Source: Chiua virens (taxonomy: Eukaryota > Basidiomycota > Agaricomycetes > Boletales > Boletaceae). Taken from it: a stretch of DNA of 64,000 nt. Shown here in pieces: positions 45,573-57,495 of this stretch (its first letter is position 1; every line of letters starts with the position of its first letter). The stretch lies in the NCBI GenBank assembly GCA_019787685.1, contig JAHNUO010000026.1, forward strand, positions 62,001 through 126,000, given 5' to 3'. The translations under genes were made by a program, and so were the position numbers. The notes beneath the pieces are model-generated. The model searched no databases. It saw only the letters and a list, made by a program, of their open reading frames with translations, and was not told the origin of the DNA.

Positions 45573-46778
45573 CGTTGTTCGTTCGGTGTCGACTGCCAGT
45601 GATAATATGAGTCAAGGTACCCGCGTCAACAACCCACAACAAGTTGAACAACGATAGTCGATATTTCTTCAGTGACTTCAACATTTCGACATCTAAGGTT
45701 ATGTATAGCAAGTGACTACTACAGAAAACATCACTGAAATAAGGATACATGACTCTTCAGTGCGAAACCTGAATGTAGTGGTCGGTCAGACACCCCGAAT
45801 CGAGACCTGACTCTGGTATAGAAACCGGCCCTGAACCAGTGATACCTCAAGGCCACAGTACCAAGTAGTTCATATTCAAGGTACAAACCGACTTACACCA
45901 TAATAATTGTGACCAGCAGTCAGCATAAGCATCATGTCACCAAGGTCACCATCGTTCTCCATGTTAATATTGCTACAGCTACAATCCTAATTTACTATTT
46001 ACGGTACCCTTTTCCCACACGGCACGACGTTTACACACTCTTCGCAGTCGCGCACCTCCAGTCCAGTCCGGACCCAACGCGCGGACAGTACTTCGAAAGA
46101 AGATCGTGTTGATGTACAATTGCCAACAGCCAAAGTGGATGCTCGATCCTGCTCGTATTCGAGAGGGTCAACATTGACCTCGTCAATGGCCGTGGCTTTG
46201 ATATCCGATAGTCGAGATCACATGTAGAGGCTGATACCCCAAGCCTTTGAGCGGGTGATTTCATCGATGCTTCAAATTCGAGTGCATTCGTGTCCAGATG
46301 AGACAATCAGCGCCGAAGGATACATATGCAATGTAGTTAGCGCTCCCGCACAAAGACTGGATTCACTGGCAGTATGCAAACCTAGATTAGAAAAGAGCAA
46401 TTGTTGCGTTGAGGTGAACAGATGAAAATGAGTCCAAGTCCAATGCGGATGTGGATCGCTCAATATTCAATTCACGCGTGGACTGGCAGAGTCCGTATTC
46501 ACTCACCCACGCCCACGATACGGTGATGAATGAGACGATTATATGCATGTTGCGTCGTCGCGTCAACGAAGAGACGACAGGATATATGTACAGGATAGTA
46601 GCAGATTATACGTAATGATCAGATTTTCCGGAAGTGTCCTATGACTCCCTAGATGTGTGTGAATAGCGTATACGAACGAATGACGAACGAAAAAAGCAAG
46701 GCAAGGAACGAAAGCAAGCCGCAGCGACATGGATCAAAGAACACTGAAAAGAAACGAAACGAACAGGACGTGCACCGC
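45573..46778. other. Intergenic, no gene seen
   Basis: This should hold the promoter of the minus-strand GTPase gene and the 3' region of the coiled-coil gene. Only short open frames without domains are present. Confidence 0.4.
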
Positions 46779-48147
46779 TCACGGCACCTCCGACACCTCA
46801 ATGTGCGGCGATCCGATCAACTTCACCTCCCTATCGCGCCACCGCCCACTCATCCGCACCGCCTCCCGCGACTTCGACGGCGACGACGGCTGTTTACTCC
46901 CCGTCGATCGTCCACTCCCTGTCGTCGCCTGCGACAACCGTCTCAGTATCACCGAACTCGCACAGCTCACGACCGACCGACCGACAGCGGCGTCCTCATC
47001 TCCGTCGTCGTCGTCAAACACGCCCCCGCCGAGCCGGGTCGTGTCCCGCCGTTCCCGTTCACCACACTCCCGCTCCCTGTCGACGATGTCACGCTCTCGC
47101 CCCTGAAATGCGCCGCGTCCGTCGGCAACGATACGGGCGAACGGTCATTGTCATTGTCAATCGTCGACGTGGGCGAGCCGGCGTCGGAGCCGCGGTCGGC
47201 GCCTTTGAGGCTCATCACGAGGTTGGAGCGGCGGGTTCTGCGGGGTGTGCGTGTCATGAGGGAGGAGAATATTTGGAGGGAGTGAGTGCGGTCGAGGCCA
47301 TTTAGACGGGTGCTGTTGCCGCCGTCTGTTTCGAGCCAGATGGATGGGACGCGCGTGGGTGGGAGGCCGGCTGAATGCGGTGGGGTGAGGAGGCCGAGTG
47401 TTGGTTGAGGTCCAGAGTCTGGAAGGAGGTCAGTATGTGCGTGTAAAAGAAACGAAACGATACAGACATTGTGGAGGGTTGTGTGTTCGAGGACGGTCCT
47501 GAGTAATGATGCTTTCCATGTCCAAAAAGGAGAGATCTGGGACATCAGGATGGGGAAGTGCAGGGATAGGTGGTGCGTCGATCGGCGAATACGCAGATGC
47601 TGCCGCACGCACGGCCTTGGGCAGCCGTAGGCTCGCATTGGATGCTGTGCGACTGCGTGTGCGGGCAGCAGACACGCGCGAGGCGTGACTGGGTCCGTCG
47701 CGTGTCGAGCGTCGACTCCTGGTCGACTTGAAAGACCGAACCGACTTGGTGTCCGACTTGTCGATGGCCTTGGGGAGGTCTGCCTTGGGAGGTCACGAGT
47801 GTCGCCTTGGAAGCCACAGCAGTGGCAGTGACACCGAGTACGACCCTGATGTCGGTGTTGATGGTGACATCGCCGAGTGTACCTGTTTCATCCACGTCAA
47901 GTTTTGGGTGTAGGTATGGGCCTAAGCCGGTGAATTCTTCTTGATCCGGGCCTCTGTCTTCTTCAGCCTCGTCAACTTCGCTCGCGACTACCTCCTGCTC
48001 GAGATCGTCAAACTCGATTGCCATTTTCTCCGCCTCTCGCCAAGCTTCGTCGAGCTCGTCCTGGAGTGTCTGAACTCTTGCCTGGGCATCCTTGAGTTCT
48101 TGATCTTGGAACCTGAAGGAGACAGATGAATGATAGCGGGAGCACAT
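46779..48147 (-). CDS. Coiled-coil, Ser/Arg-rich protein of unknown function
   Basis: Not recognised as a named family. Reading down from 48112, an exon encodes a heptad-like helix (FQDQELKDAQARVQTLQDEL and on to EEDRGPDQEEF). After short introns come a Ser/Arg-rich block (KSVRSFKSTRSRRSTRDGPS), RTASNASLRLPKAV and AYSPIDAPPIPALPHPDVPD. The next exon, after an intron ending at about 47419, has LLTPPHSAGLPPTRVPSIWL and LQIFSSLMTRTPRRTRRSNL, then a Ser/Thr/Asp-rich tail. One frame ends at 46967; a shift near 47020 would continue to 46779 (SGRWRDREVKLIGSPHIEVS). The first coding exon is uncertain: a clean acceptor (CTGTCTCCTTCAG) sits at 48113, exactly where the duplicated segment begins. The ATG at 48147 is the simplest start. 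Confidence 0.5.
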
Positions 48148-48672
48148 CCGACACCGAGCGCGCGGTATTCAGATGGTACAGGATTGGACGTGGTGCGTAC
48201 GGGGAGTGCAGGCGAGTTGGAGAACAAGGCGACGTGCGAGAGTGGTGATTGAATATTGAATTGACATCCCTGACAATGCGCGGAAGGACCGGCAAGGAGA
48301 TCGTCGTACGACTCGGTGAGAGCTCAATCATGAACTTGGATCCCACCCTGTTTTCCGGATAGCTTTGAGAAGAACCCTAGCAGGCCGGGGATGGCAAGCA
48401 GCGCGAGGGGGAAAGAAAGGTGTACATACCAACATGAGAACTGGCACCGAGGTCACGGCAAAGGAGACACATAGGTGCCGTGAGGCAAAGAGTTGCTGTG
48501 AATTCACATCCGAGGCTACATGTTTCACGTCGTTCTCGCATCGTACTTGCATCTGCTGACAATGTTTTCAAGATTGCGTCGAGTACTAGGAGAGGTGTAG
48601 ATGACAAGGAAGAGAGGCAAAAAGATACCCAAGGCGACACGTCACTAACGGAAATGTGCTACCATGGTCGAA

Positions 48673-49050
48673 TCAGGTCGATAATGAAGAGCACATTTGC
48701 TTAGTCATGGATTCCGATAAAGTTCTGACTTGACTAGACTCAGCGGTTGAAACCCTGAACTGTCGCCAGCCTGATGACTTGGCTGGTTTGCTAACTGTCT
48801 CAACCTCAACCCATTCGTACATTTGATCTGTATCCCAAGAGAAGAACGCCGTCGTTCTGGTCCAGTTTAGGGAGACAATTAGTTTTTCGAGGCAGTCCGT
48901 TTGATCGATGCCTCTGGTCATTGACTCTGGCATCATCTCATAAACATGTAGTTTCGTCTCTTCCTGACTCTCACACACCCAGACAATGTTGACATTTATC
49001 ACAGTACTATACAAGAGCTCTCTCGACCAAAGGACAATGGTTGGCACCAT
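48673..49050 (-). pseudogene. Unknown protein fragment in the duplicated segment
   Basis: An open frame of 125 codons from an ATG (MVPTIVLWSRELLYSTVINV), containing EETKLHVYEMMPESMTRGID, LIVSLNWTRTTAFFSWD and YEWVEVETVSKPA. No domain is recognised. In copy A about 140 nt of extra sequence follow KPA, extending into a frame with VPEGVVMRWNSPDQERCHP. The copy B frame therefore looks like a gene shortened by a deletion. It could still be expressed. Confidence 0.35.
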
Positions 49051-49103
49051 AGTCCTCGGCGCTTGGGCCTGCGCATTCGACCATCATCATGATCCTGGCC
49101 TGC

Positions 49104-49428
49104 TTATTTTTGCTTCGCCCGTTCACTTTCCGCCCACTCAACAAGGGCTCGTAGCTCTGCGGCCCGTTTCTCTCTAATCTCTTCCGAATCTTCTTGCTCG
49201 ACGCTTTGCGGGAACAGCTGTCCCTTTGGTGCCGGACCTGCATCATGGAAGAATGGTGGCAAGGGCGTGACCGCCTCCGTAATCTTTTCCAAGGGTCGAC
49301 GCCTGAGAGAGTAACGTGTCAGTGTCCAACGTATTGTTCACCACGCGGCACGTCACTCACCTTTTGCGACGCACAGTTTGGGAACCGTGAAGAGCAGGCC
49401 TAGATCGCTCGTCAGTCCTCACATCCAT
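49104..49428 (-). CDS. Small charged protein (about 88 residues), two exons
   Basis: Exons 49428-49361 and 49302-49104, joined over a 58-nt intron (GTGAGT...CTCAG). Start MDVRTDERSRPALHGSQ; the end is strongly helical and charged (EDSEEIREKRAAELRALVEW, AESERAKQK). No family is recognised. Its ATG is 20 nt beyond the stop of the SAP-like gene on the same strand, so the two may be parts of one transcription unit. The CpG-decayed version in copy A (about 27248-27580) keeps the start and most of the frame. Confidence 0.5.
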
Positions 49429-49448
49429 CGCACACGAACGAAAAAGCA

Positions 49449-50411
49449 TTACTCATTCATGCGCATGCGCGTTTGCCAGCCCTCATCGAAGATCCAGTCG
49501 TGCTTCCAGTTCGTACCAAGGTGGTCATTCAGGAATGTGGCTGTCTCTTGTAGCTGACCACGTCGGTAGGCTTCATATTGGACCACCGCCCGCAATATCT
49601 CGCCCCTCTCGCGAATTTCTGCCTCTCGGATGCGAAGCGTGCGCTGTTCTTCCAGGACGGCAGCGTGTCTCGCCGATATCTGTGCGAACATCTCGATGAC
49701 ATCCTTGATATCGTCTTCCGTGACCTTTTCCTTCAACATTGGGTCTTCCCTTAGGACTTTTTCCAACACAATTTTATCTTTGTTCCCTGGTGGCGCCCAT
49801 TGGGTGTCGTTGTTTGGAAGGTTCACCAAGTGTTGCCATTGGGACCTGACTTGGATCGGCTGTGGCATGGGCGCCTCGGCGATGTCTGTATCTGCCGGTT
49901 AGATCAGGGATGGGTGTTGGAGTGGGTGCTTACTCATGTCGATGTTCGAGTCTTCGACCTGTACGGGTGCTTCGCCTCTCAGCTGAACATACGACGTCTC
50001 TTTGTATGAGGGGAGTGGTGACAGAGGAAGGGATGAAGGAAGGGGAGAGGAAGGCGGAAGGTCATTCACAATGGTCCTTCTCCCTGATGCACCCTCTTGT
50101 CGGTTTTCGTGAACGGGACTGCATGGTGCGTCAGTGCTCATCCAGTGCCTTCAGCTGTCCGTTACTTACCGTGTCCTGTTTGCTCTTCGTAACTCCAAAA
50201 GCTGTTCGACCATCTCGTCGTTTTTCATATTGGCTCTAATGGCATTGGCCTACGCAATGTTAGTCTCGCTACAAGGAAGACTACCGTCGCGTACCTTTGC
50301 GAGCTTTTGGAGCTCGGGTCGGGAGAGATCTCGAAGGGTTTTTGGATTCATTTTTGCCAAATCTGGGGTGGTGATAGGTTTGGCATTGGATTGAGTTCGG
50401 CAAGAAACCAT
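49449..50411 (-). CDS. SAP-like domain protein, four exons
   Basis: Exons 50411-50295, 50249-50170, 50118-49934 and 49891-49449, with introns of 45, 51 and 42 nt and all phases consistent, give 274 residues. The N-terminus has a helix-extended loop-helix segment (LRDLSRPELQKLAKANAIRA, then NMKNDEMVEQLLELR) that resembles SAP-type nucleic-acid-binding motifs. A Pro/Ser-rich linker follows, then a helical C-terminal half (DDIKDVIEMFAQISARHAAV, LRIREAEIRERGEILRAVV) ending GWQTRMRMNE. A DNA- or RNA-binding role is inferred from the motif only. Almost all of it is absent from the paralogous copy A, where the ATG region is joined directly to the sequence beyond 49432. Confidence 0.7.
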
Positions 50412-51103
50412 GATCAAGTTCTTGAAACGAGCGGTCAGACTTGTGGATCAACGGGGGCAAGGGAGAATGACCAACCTGTTATTAACTGTCGTCTGTGGCG
50501 GGAGTTCCTCTGAGGGAGACGAGCGCTTTCAACCAGACTGCTGGCGTAACGCGTTTTATAGCACATCTGATCCACACACGAGCAACAAAGCGGGTATGTT
50601 CCACATTCCACATTCCATTGTTCCTCCACACGCGGCACGCTCATCTACCTCTAGCATCATGTGTAACTTGGAAACCAGGTGTTTTGCCATCGTTCACGAC
50701 CTTGGAAACGCGTCCTGGTTTGGCAGGCGACCCATCGAAAGACAAAGGCCACGTATGCCACCGTGATCCGTCGGCTTCATCCTCGATGTTGCTTCCTTTT
50801 CCTCGTCCGTTTCGTCACAACCAACAGCATCGATGTCGTCCAGGACAATGTCCGTCGTGGACGCTCTCCCAACGATATTCGATCAGATGAAAATGACTGC
50901 CTCAAATCATCAGAAAATGTCGCCGCATCCAACAAAGTCCACGTCGAAGGCTCGAACCCGTTGCGTTTGCAGAAGTAACAGAACTCATTTACGGTAGGAG
51001 AAGAATCAAACTCACCGACGAGCGTCTTTACACATATTTATATTTATCGAGCTGTTACTATGTAGTGCCACTGTCCTGAAAAAGCATGTTTCTCGAGCGC
51101 ATA

Positions 51104-52423
51104 GAGTCGATAAGTTTGTCGCCGCATATGCCTTCTGTATCAATCTGAAATGTACGCATGTACTTTTCTTTGATAGCAGGCCGCGTTGTCATCTGGTTTA
51201 ACCAAAGAAACAAAGGACAACGACGATACCACTTCACCCCGGTTCAACGCGCGCCTTTTCAGCTTCCTCTCAAAAGGACTCGTCGCAAGGACAACATTGT
51301 CGGCTACCGCTGTGTGCATATACTCATCGCCATGGTTGCCTACCTCGATGAAATAGAGTGCGTCCGTTTAAATTCCACACGGGACTTGTCTCAATTCATG
51401 TTCTACAACGAGGACGTCTATCCTCTGTTGGGAACAGCCCTCATCGAGAGTATACTTGGCAAAGAAAGCACATCCACATTCAAGCAATCGTCGCGTTTTC
51501 GAAAGTTTGGGGATCAGAAGATCCCTTCGATGTTGAAGTGGACGCACCTATCATCATCGACGTGCTTCTCGATACCCTCAGCCGCATCATAATGGCGTTC
51601 TACATACCTTGCACATCGGTTGGCGACGGGTTACTGGCCGTTGGTGTCGTACACCTACCCCCAACGCACCCAAGCAGGCCGGAATGACGACCCAAAATAC
51701 GACTCAGGACAACTCGACTCGCAGGCTCAGCCGCGCAAGGTAGCACTGACTCGGAGGCGTGAAACACCATCTCGAACGCCTCAGACGGTGCCACCGAAAA
51801 AGTTACCTCCCTCTGAATCACGAATCCAAGAATCGCTCGTGCATTGGGGTCGCGGTCGGCGGGATCGTCCTCGCTGAATATCACTCGGGCAATATCCTCG
51901 ATCCTGGTTTCTATCTCCTGATCGTGCAAGGCGAGCACCGTGCCATCTCCCTCCGCTTCATCAACGAAGAGCCGCTTCTATCCGGATCCTAGCTCCTTCT
52001 GCTGATGGAGCACCGTCCTCTGTAGCCGACCGCATCCCCTTGGCGCTCCAGCGTATTTCGACCTCCTGGCAGCGTTTTTGGCTACATCTGTGTGAATACC
52101 TTCATTGGTATCACGGTTCTGATTGACAGAGTCGGTCGTATGTGGTTCACTGAGATTCACCCTCTTGGACGTCTGCGTATCGGCACGAAGGTCAGATCCG
52201 GGCGTCGGCGATGGCAGGATCAGTGTTCAAGTTTGTATGGATGGTACTTTCGGAGTGAAATTGCCGAAACCGCAACTAGGCATCGACCGAGATGCTCGAC
52301 TATTGAAACATGGTATTAAATAGATGTATGGTATTAGGAAGACGTAGCCATAGTGCAAGCAGTTCGCCTATGACGCGTATTAGTCCGGAGAAGGATATAA
52401 TTGTAACTTTATCAAGCCGCCCA
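51104..52423. other. No supported gene
   Basis: Several overlapping open frames on both strands (for example 51158-51592 + and 51938-51600 -), but none has a recognised domain and no splice series joins them convincingly. It may contain a lineage-specific gene that I cannot resolve. Confidence 0.35.
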
Positions 52424-54562
52424 TCAATCTGTCATCAACTTCCTCAACTTCCCCCCCTCTATCCTAGGGACAAACTCCGCTTCAAATGGTTTCGGATGCG
52501 ACGCAACCCCTTCTTGAACTTGCTCTGTGTCGATCAGTGCCTCGGGTTTTTGAAGGATGCGGAACGACCAAAGCAGTAGGGCAATGTTCATATATAGTGA
52601 CCGGTTCGCAACATGTTGACCTGGACAAACTCTGTTCGAGAAGATGCTCAATGTGGATTGAGGATAAGGTGAAACGAAAGGCGACTTACCTTCGGCCAAA
52701 GCCGAACGTGTAGAAACGCATGTCGGTTTTGATAGTGCCGTCTTCTGTGAGCCACCGCTGAGGGTCAAAGGTGTCTGGATCTGGGAACGCTACTGGGTCC
52801 CGCGAGATCGCCCTGTGAAGGCAAGCAGAGCAATGCGATCAATATCAAGTGGAATCATGGTATGATGTAAAGGACGTACCAATGAGATCCTATGACAGTC
52901 GCTCCAGCAGGTATGCATTGACCCTTCTGTCAAACCGTCAGCATCGGGAGATTAGAGTTGCGAGGAACGCCATACCCAAATAATGTCCTTCGTGGCGCGA
53001 TGTGCGAACCCTGTTTTACAAAAACAATGAGCCCCTAGGTGACCTTGATTCGAGGGAGGATGTAATGAAACTTACCCTGTGGTGTCACCGGCCTCCAACG
53101 CAATGCCTCCAGCACAAACGCCTGGAGTTGCGGGAGCATGTCCCAATCCTCAAACGTGGGTACTGTATGCCATGTCAGGGCTCCCAAAGTGTGCTATCCT
53201 TAACCGGAGACGACATACCTCTTTCACTTCCGACTACATCGTCCAGTTCATCTTGAACGCGTGCTTGCGCGTCGGGATAGCACGCCGCTGCCATGATCAT
53301 CGTAGAGATACCCGCTGCAGTCTAGAATGATGCAGCTCAGTGAAACCGTGTGTGATATACGGACGGGAGAGAACATGCCGTGTCTGAACCTGCTGCAAAG
53401 AAGGTGCCCGCAAGGAAAGCCATCTGATCGTTGGTAAATTGATGTTCATCATTGTGTTCAAGGAGCGCCTTTCCAAACGACGAGCCGGCGCTATTCTCAG
53501 CCTAGGACCAAACGCGGGTGATCAACTTCAAACTCCTGCGAACTTCCCCGTCATGGGCCATCACGTACCATGTCCTTCTTGACCCGATCCAACTGTTGTC
53601 GAAAGAGATCAAGCTCGATTTGATGGTACTCCTTCAATTGCCCACCATATCCCGGCACGTATTTCAACCATGGCAAGTAATCCACGAGATATGTCTGGGC
53701 CAGTGCCTTCCCAAAGTTTGCTAATACCTGCCTTATGCGCAGGAGCTCGGGATCGTTGTATGACGTCGGCGTCGATTTACCATATGCTACGCGCAAAATG
53801 ACCGAGGATGCGTACCTAAAATGCATGCACAATTCGTAATTAATTAGGACATCGCATTCAGTGCGTAATTCTAGACACATACCGTTTCACGTGCTGAGCG
53901 TGATGTTTCGGATTGTTCAAAATATCGAGAATAACGACCTTTGCGGCTTCTGTTTGAATTTCCTCATATATCCTTGCTACCTTTGGTTGGAGGTGAGAGT
54001 GCACTGCTCGTCTGAGATGACGGAAGTGCTCTCCGGCAGGTTCCACGAGGAGACGAAGATGATCCGAGAAGATCTCGGTTAAGGCGATACTGTGGGGACG
54101 GTCGACAAGCGCTGCATTTTCCTTTTCCATAATCTCTGCCGCAGCCTGAAATGCCCGTATGAGCGATCCAGATTGAACCACAAAGTGCTTTAGATGCGTA
54201 CGTCCATGCGACCTATGACGACAGTCACGTGGCGACCTTGTCGAAATGAAATAACAGGTCCGTGTTGCTCGACCAGCTGCTCGATCTTGAAAGCCGCTCT
54301 GAGAACGGTGCGCCGAGGTAAATGTGAGTGGGTTTGACCCAGAAATGAGCGACGCATACCTTTCTTTCGGCATCGGGTCCTGCCAGAACCATGTTGCAGC
54401 GGGGCCAGGAGGGAGCGGAATGCCATTCTTGTGTGCAGACCTTCTGCCAAATTTATTGGACAACAGGACAAGGACCGTCGCAGCGGCTGCACCGCCTGCG
54501 ATATACGTCCATGGAAGGGCGGAGAGGGTGATATCGATGCTGCTATCGTGAATGAAAGACAT
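52424..54562 (-). CDS. Cytochrome P450 monooxygenase
   Basis: A membrane-anchored, haem-thiolate monooxygenase of the ER; substrate unknown. Start MSFIHDSSIDITLSALPW, a transmembrane anchor (YIAGGAAAATVLVLLSNKFG) and a proline hinge (IPLPPGPAA). Later exons give LVEQHGPVISFRQGRHVTVV and VDRPHS. The I-helix oxygen-binding motif is AGTFFAAGSDT-TAAG, split by an intron, followed by the K-helix ExxR (EALRWRP). The haem ligand loop FGFGRRVCPGQHVA is split by the last intron near 52690. The end is RIEGGKLRKLMTD before the stop at 52424. About 520 residues, a normal length, with short introns throughout. The intron after GSDT starts with GC rather than GT. No break is seen. The clan could be multifunctional microsomal P450s of agaricomycetes, but I would not name a subfamily. 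Confidence 0.92.
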
Positions 54563-55665
54563 TGTGTCAGTGATGGATGATGAATTTCGCTGTTGCTCCC
54601 CAAATCATTTTATATGTTCTCACCTCCGAGTCGTTCATCCTTTGTCCCCAACCAAATCGGCCGTGATGATGAGAGACGACTTAGGAAGTACGTAAAGGTT
54701 TCTGATGAAGTCGACTTGTACATACTCCCACGACCGCATCGGTCAGGCTGAGTGAGCATGGCCAACTCCGGACAGGATAGACGCTGCCGTGATCGGATCG
54801 GACTGAGAAACCACTGTCCAAGTCCGAGATACGGTAGAATATTGATATGCAAGCTACGACCGACACTCGCACCAGCAAACTGCGGCCCGGGCAATAAACG
54901 AGTCGAGAACTTGAACGACGGTACTAGTGATCACTGCCAGTGGATATCCCAACCCTAGATAAAAGCGTCGATGCAGCCTGATAGAGATACTTGATCGATA
55001 GCGACTCAAACGCTGCTTGCATTCATTACATAGTAGTGTCCAAACAATGTCATTCCATAATCCCAAGGCCGGTTTAACGTTGAAGCTGCCAGTGGTAACG
55101 GGCGGTCTAGGTGAGTCCGAGCTCGGACGGGTGCGACTGTTCGTAATGTCCCTCACGTAATCAGAATTACGCTTGTTGCATGTTCGCATTGGAAATATTT
55201 GCGGAGGTCACAATTTGGGTCACAACCATCCTAACTTCGAGTAAGTAGTAATATTGGCCAGGGTACGTGGACCAAATGGAAGTTCCTAACATTATGGATT
55301 GTTCAATGTGCATTTTGAACTTCGAACCAAACTTTGGTTCATCAACTTGAAGTGGTTGTGCTCTTTTGTCCACGACATACCCCCTCAGGCTATAATTTAT
55401 ATATCGGGATCGATCAGCACATAATGTGTTTCAAGTTCACATCTGACCATAAGGGCCTCTTATGACCATGATCAGTGCCTCGAATACAAACGCCCCAAAT
55501 ACCAAACATAGAAAGCTCGACATCGAGTAAACCTGTTTTACACTACACATCTAGGTATCTAATCGTGGTCCGTCCATCCGACCATATAACGCGCCGAGAA
55601 AAAAAATGGAGAATAATACTTAAAACGGAGTCAAAGTTTACAGCTCTTAAAGAGCTCTTCTGGGC
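54563..55665. other. Intergenic, no gene seen
   Basis: Promoter side of the P450 gene and 3' side of the DGAT2 gene. Only short frames, none with a domain or usable splice pattern. Confidence 0.4.
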
Positions 55666-57495
55666 CTAGTCGATGATACTCAGCTCTCTGGTACGCGTCT
55701 TGGCGAATTCGTCCTTGTACGCGTTCCAGATGCTACAAATGGTGAGTCAGAACGCGATCGCGGTCTTCGAATGCTCAGCGTACCGGGTTAGTTCCTCGAT
55801 ATAAAGCGTCTGCACGCGAGTGACCTCTTCGATCGACGGCTTGTCACATTGTTGGGTATGTATTGGCCGGCCAACTAGGGACAAGTCTAAACGTGCAAAG
55901 TGTACAAGCCACAAAATGACTCACTAACTGATACGATCCTTCGACGATATGGCATTAGTCCCAAGTTATCTGTGAATGAGAAATATAGAATCAAGGGCGC
56001 TGCAAAGATCGCATGTGACGCACAATTTAACAATCCACGTCCGTGGAACAAAGGGAGTGTAAATCCAAACATGCTTTGGAACCTCTTTTGCAGAGCATAA
56101 ACACTGGTACCCTTTTCATTCGGCATTTGCTCGTATATCTAAACGGAAAACGGGGCCGGGTCAGTTGAAGATTGCAAATCGAACCTTGCATCCGCACATC
56201 GTTTTCGCCGAAGGAAAAGACTGGCACCAAGTCAGCACTGACGACAAACATGAGTGAGAAACGGGATATGATTGTTACTGCGAGTTGACATACCCATGTT
56301 GAATTGCGATCTTGATGAATCCCAGCCTACGCATTTACATGTGAGCTGAAGCTTTAATTTGAATGAAAAGACTTGCCTCCTTCTTAACGTCAGATCTGCT
56401 GTACCGGGGCGAGCACTCAGGCTTTCGGCGGCACCACCGACTACGATGGCAATTGCCTGTCCAGCGCCACGTTTCAAAATGTTGGAGCAGGATTGCTTGG
56501 AAACACTGCTAATCCCAAGGGCCATGATCATCTCACGATAAAGGGGCACAGAGAAGTTATTTGTGAGCGTAAGAAGATGAGGCTCGATCCCCGGGAATGC
56601 ACGAGAGAACCCGGTGGCTAATTTCTGGTCTCGGTATATAGTCTTACAGAAGGACAGAAGACTGACCTTCTGTTGCGAAAGTAGCTATCGCACCCCTACA
56701 AAAAACATTTGACAAGAGGATTTTTAAGGAATATGCGCATCTTACATTCCAATGATTCCTAGGTTGTGGAGAATCAGATATTAGCAGGGAAGATGACTGA
56801 ATTTAGGACGAACCATGTGGATGATAACCAAACACATATGGTCGATCCGGCGGTAAATCGCATTCCTGATCCGAATGTTAAACCAATGGCTATTAGCCGA
56901 AGAAATGCTATACACACTTTCATGAGTCTGGCAGGTTAGTATGAAGGTAAGAACTGCAAGGGATGAACCATTTATGGAAACTTACGAAGCAGGGTAGTAC
57001 TCAGCAAAGTACTGCCATATCTTCAAAGAACGAAACCAAGGGCTCAGTCTGGTGCCGTGTTCATGACTCTTGTCGATCCACTGAATCCATACGACGTAAA
57101 TGGCAAGGAATGGCCAGAGTGCTGGAATCGAACTTGATGAGAGCATATAAGTGAGTTAGATATGTGTATGAGGAAACAGACTCGTACCATAAAAGCAGAA
57201 AAACAAAGACAGAATTGACAAGTAGGGTAGACCAGGCGGCGACGACCATGGTTTGCAATCTACGTCTTCGGGGTATCTTGGTCGGTGCAAAGCTAAACGA
57301 GGATGCATAAGCCCATGATTTCAGCAAGCGCAAAAGCGCAAGAAGTGCACGGAAATTACTCAACTCGATTGATGCATGTAAGGCAGCGACAGGACGCAGG
57401 GACGACGAAGGTGTCAATTTGGATAATCTTTCGCGCAATGCCGACGCAGAGAGCGTCCTCGTTGCCGCGCTCAGTGAGCGAGTGTGGTCTGACAT
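55666..57495 (-). CDS. DGA1: Diacylglycerol O-acyltransferase 2 (DGAT2)
   Basis: ER/lipid-droplet enzyme that makes triacylglycerol from diacylglycerol and acyl-CoA. The first ATG in frame, 57495, gives MSDHTRSLSAATRTLSASAL. FAPTKIPRRRRLQTMVVAAW and a membrane hairpin (LLVNSVFVFLLL) follow, then CSIPALWPFLAIYVVWIQWI across the first intron. The active-site motif HPHG is present in YVFGYHPHGIIGMGAIATFA, with an intron inside the Gly codon and another after GM. Further conserved blocks are FPGIEPHLLTL, MALGISSVSKQSC, VVGGAAESLSA, LVPVFSFGEND, FGFTLPLFHGRGL and the C-terminal IWNAYKDEFAKTRTRELSIID. About ten short introns; all blocks join in frame. Complete and probably functional. Gene symbol after the yeast orthologue. 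Confidence 0.93.

Larger units (their letters stand above)
48111..51103. repeat. Duplicated host segment, copy B (uninterrupted)
   Basis: About 3 kb, matching 7920-8397, 26619-27692 and 37440-38025 in the same order and orientation. CpG is mostly intact. It gives the empty sites for both the hAT element and the old Gypsy element. It carries the small minus-strand genes listed separately. Compared with copy A it has an extra 965 bp (49432-50396) and lacks about 140 bp near 48770. Confidence 0.88.

Noticed and set aside
46653..47285. + strand frames of 125-210 codons
   Set aside because: Antisense shadow of the Ser/Arg-rich exons of the minus-strand gene. The peptide is low-complexity Arg/His/Pro without a domain.
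51158..51938. Possible gene from overlapping frames 51158-51592 (+) and 51600-51938 (-)
   Set aside because: The frames run in opposite directions, lack any domain I know, and no consistent intron phases join further exons. Reported only as an unresolved region.
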